From: Erythrobacter sp. HKB08
Lineage (GTDB): Bacteria; Pseudomonadota; Alphaproteobacteria; Sphingomonadales; Sphingomonadaceae
Direction of reading: 5' to 3'
NCBI RefSeq assembly: GCF_004114695.1
Contig: NZ_CP035310.1
Coordinates: forward strand, 248,001-312,000
Length of the DNA: 64,000 nucleotides
Position numbers and translations under genes: made by a program. This document shows positions 26,247-34,277 of the stretch, in pieces. The first letter of the stretch is position 1. The number at the start of each line of letters is the position of its first letter. A model generated the notes under the pieces. It saw nothing but the letters and a program-made list of their open reading frames with translations, did not search any database and was not told the origin of the DNA.

Positions 26247-28417
26247 TTGTCCTCTTCCGTCAGGCCGAGCTGCCACAGGATGAAGGCGTATTCCTCTGCC
26301 GTTTCGTAAAGCGAGGAATAGCGCCCCGACTTGCCGCCGTGGCCTGCGCCCATGTTGGTTTTGAGCAGCAGTTCGTTGTCGTCGGTCTTCACGTCGCGCA
26401 GCTTGGCGACCCACTTGGCCGGCTCCCAATAGGTGACGCGCGGGTCGTTCAGCCCGGCGGTGACAAGCATCGGCGGGTAATCCTGCGCGACGGTCTGGTC
26501 GTAGGGGCTGTAGCTCAGGATGTAGGCGAAGGCCTGCTTGCTCTCGATCGGGTTGCCCCATTCCGGCCATTCGCCCGGCGTGAGCGGCAACGTCGTATCG
26601 AGCATGGTGTTGAGCACGTCGACGAAAGGTACGTCGGCAACCACTGCGCCCCACAGGTCGGGATCGGTGTTGACGATCACGCCCATCAACTCGCCCCCGG
26701 CCGAACCGCCGCTGGCGGAAAGCTTGCCTTTCTCGGTGTAGCCCTTGTCGACCAGGCCCTTGGCGACGTCGACGAAGTCGTTGAACGTATTGGTCCGCTC
26801 GTTGAGCTTGCCCTGCAGATACCAGCGCCGTCCGAGGTCGTCGCCGCCGCGAATATGCGCGATGCCATAGGCCATCCCGCGATCGAGCAGGCTGAGGCGC
26901 GAGGAGGAAAAGCCCGGCGGTACGGCATAGCCGTAGGCGCCATAGGCATAGAGATGCAGCGGTCCCGGGCCGTCCGGGCGATCCTTGCGATAGACCACGC
27001 TGACCGGGACCATCGTGCCGTCGCGCGCCTCGATCGTCAGGCGCTCGGTCGCATAGAGCGAGGGATCGTAGCCGCTCGGGATTTCCTGCTGCTTGAGCAG
27101 TTCGAGCCGCGCATCGGCGACATGGTAGTCATAGACCGAATCCGGCGTGACCATGCTCTCGTAAGTGAGGCGCAGCTTGCCGACATCGTATTCGGGATTG
27201 TTCGACAGGCCGGTCGAATAGCTCGCTTCGGGGAAGGCGATCGGCGTCACTTTCGATGCATCGTCGTAGGAACGGATCTGCACCTGGTCGAGGCCTGCAA
27301 GGCGGCCTTCGGTGACGTAGAAGTCCTTGAACAACTCGAAATCGGTCAGGTAGAATTCATCCGATCCGGCGATCAGCGTGCTCCACTCGCCCGGCGTTTC
27401 CAGCGGGGCGGTCGCGAGGCGGAAGTTCACATGCTCGTCGTTCGTGTGGACAAAGACCGTGCCGTCACGGATGTCGAGCGAGTATTCGACGCCCTTCTTG
27501 CGCGGCCTGACGAGGATCTGTTCGCCCAGCGGGTCGTCCGCACGCACGAGGCGAACTTCGCTGGTCTCGTTGTCGCCTGCGCCGATGATCAGCCAGTCTT
27601 CCTGCGCGGACAGGCCGGTGCCGACGCTGAAGCCTGCGTCTTCCTCGTGATAGATCTCGACGTCCTCGTCGGCATCGGTGCCGACCGAGTGGACGCGCAC
27701 ATTGTCGACGCGCCAGTTGGCATTCGCCTTGCCGTAGACGATCACGCTGTCCCCCGCCGCCCACACGAGGCCGGTGCGCGTGTCGGGAATCGCATCGTCC
27801 AGCAGCTCGCCGGTCTGCAGATCCTTGATCCGCGCGATGTAGCGCTCGGCCCCGCTCGTATCGGTCGAATAGGCGAGATAGCGGCCGTTCTTGCTGACCG
27901 AGAAGGCCCCGAGGCGGAAATATTCCTGCCCTTCGGCAAGCTCGTTCTCGTCGAGAATCAGTACCGGATCGCCGCCCGCTACGGGCCGGCGGTAGTGCTT
28001 GCGGTATTCCTTGCCCTCTTCGAATTCGGACCAGTAGACCCAGTCGCCGTCCTTCTGGGGCACGGTCGAATCGTCTTCCTTGATCCGGCCCTTAAGCTCT
28101 TCGAAGATCGTCTCGACCAGCTGCTTGCGCGGTGCCATGCGCGCTTCGAACCAGGCATTCTCCGCCTTGACGTAATCGAGCACGTCCTCGTCATCGACCG
28201 TCGGGTAGGACTGGTCCTTGAGCCAGAAATACGGGTCTTCGATGGTGATGCCGTGATAGCTGTAGCTGTGGTCGCGCTTTTCGGCGACGGGCGGCGCGCT
28301 GGGCTGTTGCTCGCTCAAGCTTGCGGTGTCCTCTTGGGCTGCGACCGTCACGCTGCCTGCCGGGATGGCGGCAATGCTCGTGGCAAGGGCAATGGCGGTC
28401 AGGGAAATCTGCGTCAT
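26243..28417 (-). CDS. S9 family oligopeptidase (prolyl oligopeptidase / oligopeptidase B type), exported
   Basis: A 724-residue serine peptidase with a Sec signal peptide, so periplasmic. An N-terminal beta-propeller (about 50-440) limits access to short peptides; the alpha/beta hydrolase domain holds the triad: Ser572 in SASGGSAGGE, Asp in LNDPRVTYWEP, and His in GAGHGGKSGR. The HLYAYGAYGY and HIRGGDDLGRRW segments are typical of the prolyl-oligopeptidase/PtrB subfamily. The ATG at 28417 gives MTQISLTAIALATS with a clean signal peptide. It leads an operon with the thioesterase and ene-reductase, without an obvious metabolic link, and is divergent from aminopeptidase P. Confidence 0.9.
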   Translation of the reverse strand: MTQISLTAIALATSIAAIPAGSVTVAAQEDTASLSEQQPSAPPVAEKRDHSYSYHGITIEDPYFWLKDQSYPTVDDEDVLDYVKAENAWFEARMAPRKQLVETIFEELKGRIKEDDSTVPQKDGDWVYWSEFEEGKEYRKHYRRPVAGGDPVLILDENELAEGQEYFRLGAFSVSKNGRYLAYSTDTSGAERYIARIKDLQTGELLDDAIPDTRTGLVWAAGDSVIVYGKANANWRVDNVRVHSVGTDADEDVEIYHEEDAGFSVGTGLSAQEDWLIIGAGDNETSEVRLVRADDPLGEQILVRPRKKGVEYSLDIRDGTVFVHTNDEHVNFRLATAPLETPGEWSTLIAGSDEFYLTDFELFKDFYVTEGRLAGLDQVQIRSYDDASKVTPIAFPEASYSTGLSNNPEYDVGKLRLTYESMVTPDSVYDYHVADARLELLKQQEIPSGYDPSLYATERLTIEARDGTMVPVSVVYRKDRPDGPGPLHLYAYGAYGYAVPPGFSSSRLSLLDRGMAYGIAHIRGGDDLGRRWYLQGKLNERTNTFNDFVDVAKGLVDKGYTEKGKLSASGGSAGGELMGVIVNTDPDLWGAVVADVPFVDVLNTMLDTTLPLTPGEWPEWGNPIESKQAFAYILSYSPYDQTVAQDYPPMLVTAGLNDPRVTYWEPAKWVAKLRDVKTDDNELLLKTNMGAGHGGKSGRYSSLYETAEEYAFILWQLGLTEEDN

Positions 28418-28542
28418 GGATGGTTCGTCCTGTGGCGGAAGATTCGGCGGGTGGAAAGCCCCGCCCGGGAAGCCTATGTTGGCCCGCATCAAGCGGCAAG
28501 ACCGCTCGCACGCGAACACGCAAGATTACAGGACGTACCCCC
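28418..28542. promoter_or_regulatory. divergent promoter region of two peptidase genes
   Basis: A 125-bp gap between the S9 oligopeptidase (minus) and aminopeptidase P (plus). Both products degrade peptides, so shared regulation is plausible. I see no clear operator-like repeat. AGGA at about 28530 serves as the ribosome site for the plus-strand gene. Confidence 0.3.
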
Positions 28543-30360
28543 ATGCTGATGCAAACCCACGAAGCCCGACTCGCCGCCCTGCGCGAGGAACTGAAGAAAC
28601 GCGATCTCGACGGTTTCGTGGTGCCGATCAGCGACGAGCATATGAGCGAATATATCGGCAGCTATGCCCAGCGCCTCGCCTGGCTGACCGGTTTCGGCGG
28701 CTCGGCGGGTGCGGCGATCGTGCTGCGCGACCATGCCGCCATGTTCGTCGACGGGCGCTACACCATCCAGGTGCGCGACCAGGTCGACGGGAAGCTCTAC
28801 GACTATTGCCAGATCCCGCAGGAAAGCATGGGCAAGTGGCTGCTCGCCAATGCTCCGGAAGGCGCGAAGATCGGCTATGACGCATGGCTCCACACGCGCG
28901 GCTGGGTCGAGGCGACGTCGAACGCGGTGGCGAAGAAGGGCATCACCCTCGTCGCGACCGAGGGCAATCCGGTCGACAGCGTGTGGCAGGACCGCCCCGA
29001 ACCCTCCAAGGCGCAGGCCGTCGTCCACCGCGACGAATATGCCGGCCGCTCGAGCGCGGAGAAGCGCAGCGAGGTCGCCGACTGGCTCAAATCCGAAGGC
29101 TATGATGCAGCAGTGATCTCGGCGCTCGATTCGATCGCATGGCTGCTCAACATCCGCGGCAACGACGTCGATCGCACGCCGGTCGCGCTGTCCTATGTCA
29201 TCGCCCATGCCGACGGCACGGCGGAGCTCTTCATCGCTTCCGAGAAAGTCACGCCCGAGCTGGAAAAGCACCTCGGCAATGCAGTGACGATCCGCGAGCG
29301 GACCGAGTTCGAACCCGCGCTTGCGCAGATGAAGGACAAGACCGTCAGTATCGATCCCGATTTCGGCGTCGAGGCGATCTTCCAGGCGCTCGAGACAGCC
29401 GGCGCCAAGCCAGTGAGCGAGCGCGATCCGGTGATCGTGCCCAAGGCGGTCAAGAACGAGGCCGAACAGCAGGGCCACCGCGATGCGCAGGCGCGCGACG
29501 GCGCGGCGCTGGCGAAGTTCCTCTACTGGCTCGCGACCGAAGCGCCCAAGGGCGGCGAGACCGAGCTATCCGCCGTCGCCGCACTGCGCGCATTCCGCGA
29601 GGAAACGGGCCTGCTCAAGGACCAGAGCTTCGACACGATTTCCGCCGCCGGTCCGCATGCCGCGATCCCGCATTACCGGGTGGACGAAGAATCGAACCTG
29701 CCGATCGCGCCGGGCAGCATCTTCCTGTGCGATTCGGGCGGCCAGTATCTCGACGGCACGACCGACATCACCCGCACCGTTTGGATCGGGACAGAGGACG
29801 GCAGCGCCGAACCGACCCCCGAACACAAGGACCGCTTCACCCGCGTCCTCAAGGGCCATATCGCGCTCGCCATGGCGCGCTTCCCCGACGGGACGAGCGG
29901 CGGCCAGCTCGACGCGCTCGCCCGCCAGTTCCTGTGGCAGGCAGGGGTCGATTATGCCCACGGCACCGGCCACGGCGTCGGCAGCTATCTCGGCGTGCAT
30001 GAAGGCCCGCAGCGCATCGCCAAGGCGACCGGCCCGCAACCGGGAACCGGCGAGCCGCTGCGCGCTGGCATGATCCTCTCGAACGAGCCGGGCTACTACA
30101 AGGGCGGCGACTACGGCATCCGGATCGAAAACCTCGTCCTCACCGTCGCGCAGGATATTCCCGGCGCGGAAGGCGACTATCTCGGCTTCGACACGCTCAC
30201 TTTCGTGCCGATCGACCGCACGCTGGTCGATACCGACCTGCTGACCGCAGAGGAGATCGGCTGGTGGAACCGCTACCACGCCAAGACCCTCGAAATCCTC
30301 GCGCCGCAGCTGTCGGGCGACGTGCTCGCCTTTGTCGAGGATGCCTGCCGTCCGCTGTGA
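28543..30360 (+). CDS. Xaa-Pro aminopeptidase (M24B, long eukaryote-like form)
   Basis: A 605-residue cytosolic metallopeptidase that removes an N-terminal residue before proline. It has the three-part build of the long aminopeptidase P: two creatinase-like N-terminal domains (GFGGSAGAAIVL, FVDGRYTIQV) and a C-terminal pita-bread domain. Metal ligands are visible in CDSGGQYLDGTTDITRTV (two Asp), GTGHGVGSYLGVHEGP (His), NEPGYY (Glu) and IRIENLVL (Glu). I used the ATG at 28543; another ATG follows two codons later. Located divergently from the S9 oligopeptidase. Confidence 0.92.
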   Translation: MLMQTHEARLAALREELKKRDLDGFVVPISDEHMSEYIGSYAQRLAWLTGFGGSAGAAIVLRDHAAMFVDGRYTIQVRDQVDGKLYDYCQIPQESMGKWLLANAPEGAKIGYDAWLHTRGWVEATSNAVAKKGITLVATEGNPVDSVWQDRPEPSKAQAVVHRDEYAGRSSAEKRSEVADWLKSEGYDAAVISALDSIAWLLNIRGNDVDRTPVALSYVIAHADGTAELFIASEKVTPELEKHLGNAVTIRERTEFEPALAQMKDKTVSIDPDFGVEAIFQALETAGAKPVSERDPVIVPKAVKNEAEQQGHRDAQARDGAALAKFLYWLATEAPKGGETELSAVAALRAFREETGLLKDQSFDTISAAGPHAAIPHYRVDEESNLPIAPGSIFLCDSGGQYLDGTTDITRTVWIGTEDGSAEPTPEHKDRFTRVLKGHIALAMARFPDGTSGGQLDALARQFLWQAGVDYAHGTGHGVGSYLGVHEGPQRIAKATGPQPGTGEPLRAGMILSNEPGYYKGGDYGIRIENLVLTVAQDIPGAEGDYLGFDTLTFVPIDRTLVDTDLLTAEEIGWWNRYHAKTLEILAPQLSGDVLAFVEDACRPL

Positions 30361-30436
30361 TGCCTTGCGGCTTGTGACCGCTCCGATGTTCTAGTAATGT
30401 TCTCTTTGGTCGCGAGTCGCCTGAGGAGGATTACCA

Positions 30437-30835
30437 ATGATCGGATATGTAACGCTGGGCACGAATGACTTGCCGCGTGCCGCCAAGTTCTACGACGCCG
30501 TCGCCAAGGAAATGGGCGTCGGGCGGATGATGGATTTCGACACTTTCATCGCATGGGGCGAATGGGACGGCGGCGCGGGCATCGCCGCGACCAAGCCGTT
30601 CGACGGCAAGGAAGCGAGCGTCGGCAACGGCACGATGGTCGCGATCCAGGCCAAGGATGCCGACCATGTGAAGCGCATCTACGATACCGCGATGGCCAAT
30701 GGCGGCAGCGACGAGGGCGCGCCGGGTCCGCGCGGCGAGGCGGACGAGCGCGGCAATGTCTTCTACGCGGGCTATTTCCGCGATCCGGACGGCAACAAGC
30801 TCAACGCCTTCTGCATGGTCCCGGCAGGTGGCTGA
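30437..30835 (+). CDS. VOC (glyoxalase/bleomycin-resistance fold) family protein
   Basis: A 132-residue two-module vicinal-oxygen-chelate protein. MIGYVTLGTNDLPRAAKFYDAV opens the first beta-alpha-beta unit and YFRDPDGNKLNAFC ends the second, the latter being the standard VOC closing motif. A strong TGAGGAGGA ribosome site precedes the ATG. The metal ligands of true glyoxalase I are not all visible, so function is open. Its stop overlaps the start of the cupin gene by 8 bp, indicating a bicistron. Confidence 0.85.
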   Translation: MIGYVTLGTNDLPRAAKFYDAVAKEMGVGRMMDFDTFIAWGEWDGGAGIAATKPFDGKEASVGNGTMVAIQAKDADHVKRIYDTAMANGGSDEGAPGPRGEADERGNVFYAGYFRDPDGNKLNAFCMVPAGG

Positions 30836-31226
30836 GCCGCGCAGGCTGGCGGACAACTGGCTCCACCTCGGCCTCGGCGCGAGTGCCGAGGTGCTCGAAC
30901 CGTTCGACGGCATGGAATGGTACGAGCGCTACGGCGCCGCCCATGCCGCCGACGGGAAAGAAGGCAGGCTCGTCTCGCAGCACAGCTTCACCGAAGGCTG
31001 GCCGACATGGGAAATGCATCCCCACGGTCACGAGGTCGTCATCTGCACCGATGGCGAGATGCTGCTGACGCAGGAATTTCCCGATGGCCGGCGCGAGCAG
31101 GTGACGCTCACCGCGGGCGAATATGCGATCAATCCGCCCGGCGTGTGGCATATCGCCGACATCGAAAACTCTGCGACCGCGATCTTCATAACTGCAGGCG
31201 AAGGGACCGAGCACCGCCCGCGCTGA
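30828..31226 (+). CDS. cupin-domain protein
   Basis: A 132-residue small beta-barrel protein. The cupin core is visible in WEMHPHGHEVVICTDGEMLL (motif 1, His-x-His and Glu) and GEYAINPPGVWHIADIE (motif 2 with a late His), giving a plausible 3-His/1-Glu metal site. The start is a GTG at 30828 that lies inside the end of the VOC gene; the nearest ATG is in another frame. Cupins of this kind range from sugar binding to dioxygenases; the pairing with a VOC protein suggests a metal-dependent detoxification or isomerase role, which is inference. Confidence 0.78.
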   Translation: MAEPRRLADNWLHLGLGASAEVLEPFDGMEWYERYGAAHAADGKEGRLVSQHSFTEGWPTWEMHPHGHEVVICTDGEMLLTQEFPDGRREQVTLTAGEYAINPPGVWHIADIENSATAIFITAGEGTEHRPR

Positions 31227-31328
31227 CTGTCGGGCAGGTGAACGGGCCGACCGGCACGACACAATTCGTTACAAACAAGCTGCGAACCGGGATAAAGCTG
31301 CGACATTGCAGGCCTAGAAGGACATCAC

Positions 31329-31382
31329 GAGCTGCGGCGACCCTCCCAGTCCCCTCCCCCTCCCGAGAGGTTGCCGCAGCTC
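31329..31382 (+). promoter_or_regulatory. long hairpin with C-rich (G-quadruplex complement) loop in the EF-hand gene leader
   Basis: GAGCTGCGGCGACC (31329-31342) pairs with GGTTGCCGCAGCTC (31369-31382), 14 pairs including one G-U. The 26-base loop is almost pure pyrimidine with repeated CCC/CTCC. The complementary strand carries five runs of three or more G separated by one to three bases, a textbook G-quadruplex motif. The hairpin ends 26 bp before the EF-hand start codon, and loop CTCC could pair with the GGAG ribosome site. There is no T-run, so it is not a simple terminator. Confidence 0.7.
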
Positions 31383-31408
31383 AAATGTTTCGACGAACCG
31401 GAGAGCAC

Positions 31409-32077
31409 ATGATGCGCAAACTGACCCTTACCCTTTCCGCCGCCGCGCTGGTCCTGACCGGCGCAGGCGTCGCCTATGCCGACCATCACGGCAAGACCAA
31501 CCCCGACACCAATTCAGACGGCGTCGTCTCCACCGCCGAGCACAAGGCGCATGCAACCGCCATGTTCGAGAAGATGGATGCGAACGGCGACGGTGTCCTC
31601 AATGCCGCCGACCGCCAGGCCCACCAGGCCGAGCGCTTCGCCAAGGTCGACACCAATGGCGATGGCGAACTGTCGCAGGCCGAAATGCAGGCCGCACGCG
31701 AAGCCCGCCGCGCCCGCATGGAAGAACGCCGCGCCAACCGCGCCGAACAGCGCTTCGCCCGTCTCGACACGGACAACTCGGGCGGCGTGAGCCAGGCCGA
31801 GCTCGAAGCCGGCCGGGAAATGATGAAGGAACGTCGCGGCGATCGCCGGGGCCATGGAATGCGCGGCCGTCGTGGCGGCCACGGCCCGATGGCGATGCTC
31901 AAGCGTGCCGACACCAATAACGACCAGGCCGTCTCGCTCGCCGAATTCACCGCCGCAGCCGACCAGCGCTTTGCCCGCATGGACGCCAATGGCGACGGCC
32001 AGGTGAGCGCCGAGGAACGCCAGGCCGCCCGCGAAGCGCGCAAGGCCGCCCGCATGGAACGCCGGGGCAACCGGTAA
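31409..32077 (+). CDS. exported EF-hand calcium-binding protein with six loops
   Basis: A 222-residue periplasmic protein: signal peptide to about AYA (residue 24), then six EF-hand-type loops at about 33-44 (DTNSDGVVSTAE), 57-68, 81-92, 120-131, 168-179 (DTNNDQAVSLAE, degenerate) and 192-203 (DANGDGQVSAEE). Loops 2, 3 and 6 have the full DxNGDG pattern. Between the loops run Arg/Glu/Ala-rich helices (REARRARMEERRANRAEQRF) and a flexible basic, glycine-rich stretch at 140-160. The ATG at 31409 has GGAGA upstream; a second ATG follows. A response regulator and sensor kinase follow on the same strand, so it may be an accessory of that system. Confidence 0.85.
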   Translation: MMRKLTLTLSAAALVLTGAGVAYADHHGKTNPDTNSDGVVSTAEHKAHATAMFEKMDANGDGVLNAADRQAHQAERFAKVDTNGDGELSQAEMQAAREARRARMEERRANRAEQRFARLDTDNSGGVSQAELEAGREMMKERRGDRRGHGMRGRRGGHGPMAMLKRADTNNDQAVSLAEFTAAADQRFARMDANGDGQVSAEERQAAREARKAARMERRGNR

Positions 32078-32118
32078 GCCTTGTCGCTCGGCCTGTCGGC
32101 CAGCTAGGCAGGATCTGA

Positions 32119-32856
32119 ATGGTGGACGATCACGCACCCGTGACCCTGCTGCTGGTCGATGACGAAGCGACCCTGCGCGAACCCCTGGCCGAGTATCTCG
32201 CTCGCCAGGGGTTCGTCGTGCATGAAGCCGAAAGCGCTGCGCGTGCGCGAAGCTCGCTCGTCGAGCTGACCCCCGATCTCGTCCTGCTCGATATCATGAT
32301 GCCTGGCGAGGACGGGCTTTCGCTGTGCCGCCACCTCGTCGAAACGCGCGAGCTGCCGGTCATCCTCCTCACCGCGAAGGGCGAGGCGACCGACCGGATC
32401 ATCGGCCTCGAAATCGGGGCGGACGACTATGTCACCAAGCCGTTCGAACCGCGCGAGCTCGTCGCCCGCATCCGCTCGGTCCTGCGCCGTGCGGGGCGCG
32501 CGGTCGCGGCGCCCGAAGAAGACGCGCAGTACGAATTCGAAGGCTGGCGGCTCGATCCGATGAAGCGCAAGCTGACCGATCCCGAAGGTGTGCTGGTCTC
32601 GATCTCGACCGCCGAGTTCCGCATGCTGCGCGCCTTCCTCGACAATCCGAAACAGGTACTCGACCGCGACCGCCTGCTCGACATGGTTCAAGGCCGCGAA
32701 GCGCAATTGTTCGACCGCGCGGTCGACAACCAGGTCAGCCGCCTGCGCCGCAAGATCGAGGCCGACAGCAAGAACCCGCAATTCATCCTCACCGTGCGCG
32801 GTGGCGGCTACCGTTTCGGTGCCAGCGTGAAGCGCGTCGCCGCCGGGGAGAACTGA
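32119..32856 (+). CDS. OmpR/PhoB-family response regulator
   Basis: A 245-residue transcription factor: receiver domain with LLVDDE acidic pocket, phosphorylated Asp58 in LVLLDIMMPGEDG, switch Thr in LLTAKGE and the conserved Lys in VTKPFEPREL; then an OmpR winged helix (about 135-235) ending in TVRGGGYRFG. It is one base apart from the histidine kinase gene, its clear partner, and 41 bp after the EF-hand gene. The OmpR-type output implies direct promoter control, perhaps of this locus. Confidence 0.93.
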   Translation: MVDDHAPVTLLLVDDEATLREPLAEYLARQGFVVHEAESAARARSSLVELTPDLVLLDIMMPGEDGLSLCRHLVETRELPVILLTAKGEATDRIIGLEIGADDYVTKPFEPRELVARIRSVLRRAGRAVAAPEEDAQYEFEGWRLDPMKRKLTDPEGVLVSISTAEFRMLRAFLDNPKQVLDRDRLLDMVQGREAQLFDRAVDNQVSRLRRKIEADSKNPQFILTVRGGGYRFGASVKRVAAGEN

Positions 32857-32857
32857 G

Positions 32858-34273
32858 ATGCGCCTGTGGCCCAAGAGCCTGCTCGGCCAGACATTGCTGG
32901 CCGTCGCCGCCGCCCTGCTGGTGGCGCAGGCCGTCACTTCGGTGCTGCTCTACCGCGTGGCGGAGAACCGGCGCGAGGAAGGCGTGCTGACGGCAGCCAC
33001 CTTCACGCTCTGGGGCGCGCCCGCTTTCCGGCGCGACCGGGGCGAGGAGCTGCTGGCGAGGGGCGAGCGCCGCATGCGCGCACCCGACGGCATGCGCCGA
33101 GGCAACCGGCGCGGCGAGCGACCGCTGCGGGGCGAAGTGACCCAAGCCTACCCGCTGCTCGACGACGAGAAAAGCAGTACCGAATGGGCTGGCGAACTCG
33201 AAACCAGGCTGCGCGGCCTCGGTCTCGAGCCGATCGAGGTTCTCGCCACCGTCCGCCATGCGCGCGACGACCGCACCCTCCAGCAAAGGTTGCAGCGCTG
33301 GCCCGCGACCGCCCAGCGCATGGACTTGCAGCGCGGCCGGATCTTCGTCGCCGCGGTCCGCTGGGAAGAGGGCGGCGCCTGGCATGTCGCGCGCGTTCCC
33401 TATGCCCGCAATGACCGGCGCGTACTGTTCGTCACCGCGGCGCAGACGTTCGTCATGTTCCTGCTGCTGATGGTGGTGCTCTATTTCCTCCTGCGCCGGA
33501 TAACCCGTCCTCTCGCCGAACTGACCGGCCGGACGGAGCGCTTCACCGCCTCGCAGGTTGCAGAGCAGCCGCTTGCGTTGCGCGGGCCGGAGGACGTGCA
33601 GCGCCTGATCACCGCGCATAATGCGATGGAAACGCGCATCGCCTCGCTGCTCGATGAAAAGGACGTGATGCTCGGTGCGATCGGGCACGACCTCAAGACG
33701 CCGCTCGCCGCGCTGCGCGTGCGTATCGAGAGCGTCGAGAACGAAACCGAACGCGACAAGATGGCTGCCAGCATCGAGGACATTACCCGCACGCTCGACG
33801 ACATCCTCTCGCTCGCCCGGATCGGACGCGGCAACGGGCCGCCCGAGGCGACCGACCTTGCCGCGCTGACTGCCTCGGTGGTCGAGGAATTCGAGGACAT
33901 GGGCAAACCGGTGACGCTCGGTGAGCACACGCGCATCGTGCGCCATATCCACGTTACCTGGCTGCGCCGCGCGCTGCGCAACCTGATTGCCAATGCCGTG
34001 CGCTACGCCGGCGATGCAGAGGTCTCGGTGATCGCCGAGGGAGATGCGGCGGTCCTGCGAGTCGACGACAAGGGTCCGGGCATTCCCGACGGGCAGATCG
34101 AGCGTCTGCTCGAACCCTTCCAGCGCGGCGAGGCATCGCGCAACCGCGAGACCGGCGGTGCCGGACTCGGCCTGACGCTGGCACGCGCTATTGCCGAACA
34201 GCATGGCGGCACGCTAATTCTCGCCAATCGCGAAAGCGGCGGCCTCAGGGCGGAGATCAGGCTCCCCGCCTAA
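32858..34273 (+). CDS. membrane sensor histidine kinase, EnvZ-like
   Basis: A 471-residue kinase: one N-terminal span (about 8-30), a periplasmic domain of about 155 residues that starts with a very arginine-rich stretch (GERRMRAPDGMRRGNRRGER), a second span (about 187-208), HAMP (ITRPLAELTGRTERF), HisKA with His277 in GAIGHDLKTPLAALR, N-box NLIANAVRYA, and G boxes VDDKGPGIP and GGAGLGLTLARAIAEQHGG. It phosphorylates the regulator encoded one base upstream. The arginine-rich periplasmic stretch resembles in composition the basic linker of the EF-hand protein, hinting at interaction with polyanionic surfaces or ligands. Confidence 0.92.
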   Translation: MRLWPKSLLGQTLLAVAAALLVAQAVTSVLLYRVAENRREEGVLTAATFTLWGAPAFRRDRGEELLARGERRMRAPDGMRRGNRRGERPLRGEVTQAYPLLDDEKSSTEWAGELETRLRGLGLEPIEVLATVRHARDDRTLQQRLQRWPATAQRMDLQRGRIFVAAVRWEEGGAWHVARVPYARNDRRVLFVTAAQTFVMFLLLMVVLYFLLRRITRPLAELTGRTERFTASQVAEQPLALRGPEDVQRLITAHNAMETRIASLLDEKDVMLGAIGHDLKTPLAALRVRIESVENETERDKMAASIEDITRTLDDILSLARIGRGNGPPEATDLAALTASVVEEFEDMGKPVTLGEHTRIVRHIHVTWLRRALRNLIANAVRYAGDAEVSVIAEGDAAVLRVDDKGPGIPDGQIERLLEPFQRGEASRNRETGGAGLGLTLARAIAEQHGGTLILANRESGGLRAEIRLPA

Positions 34274-34277
34274 TTGC

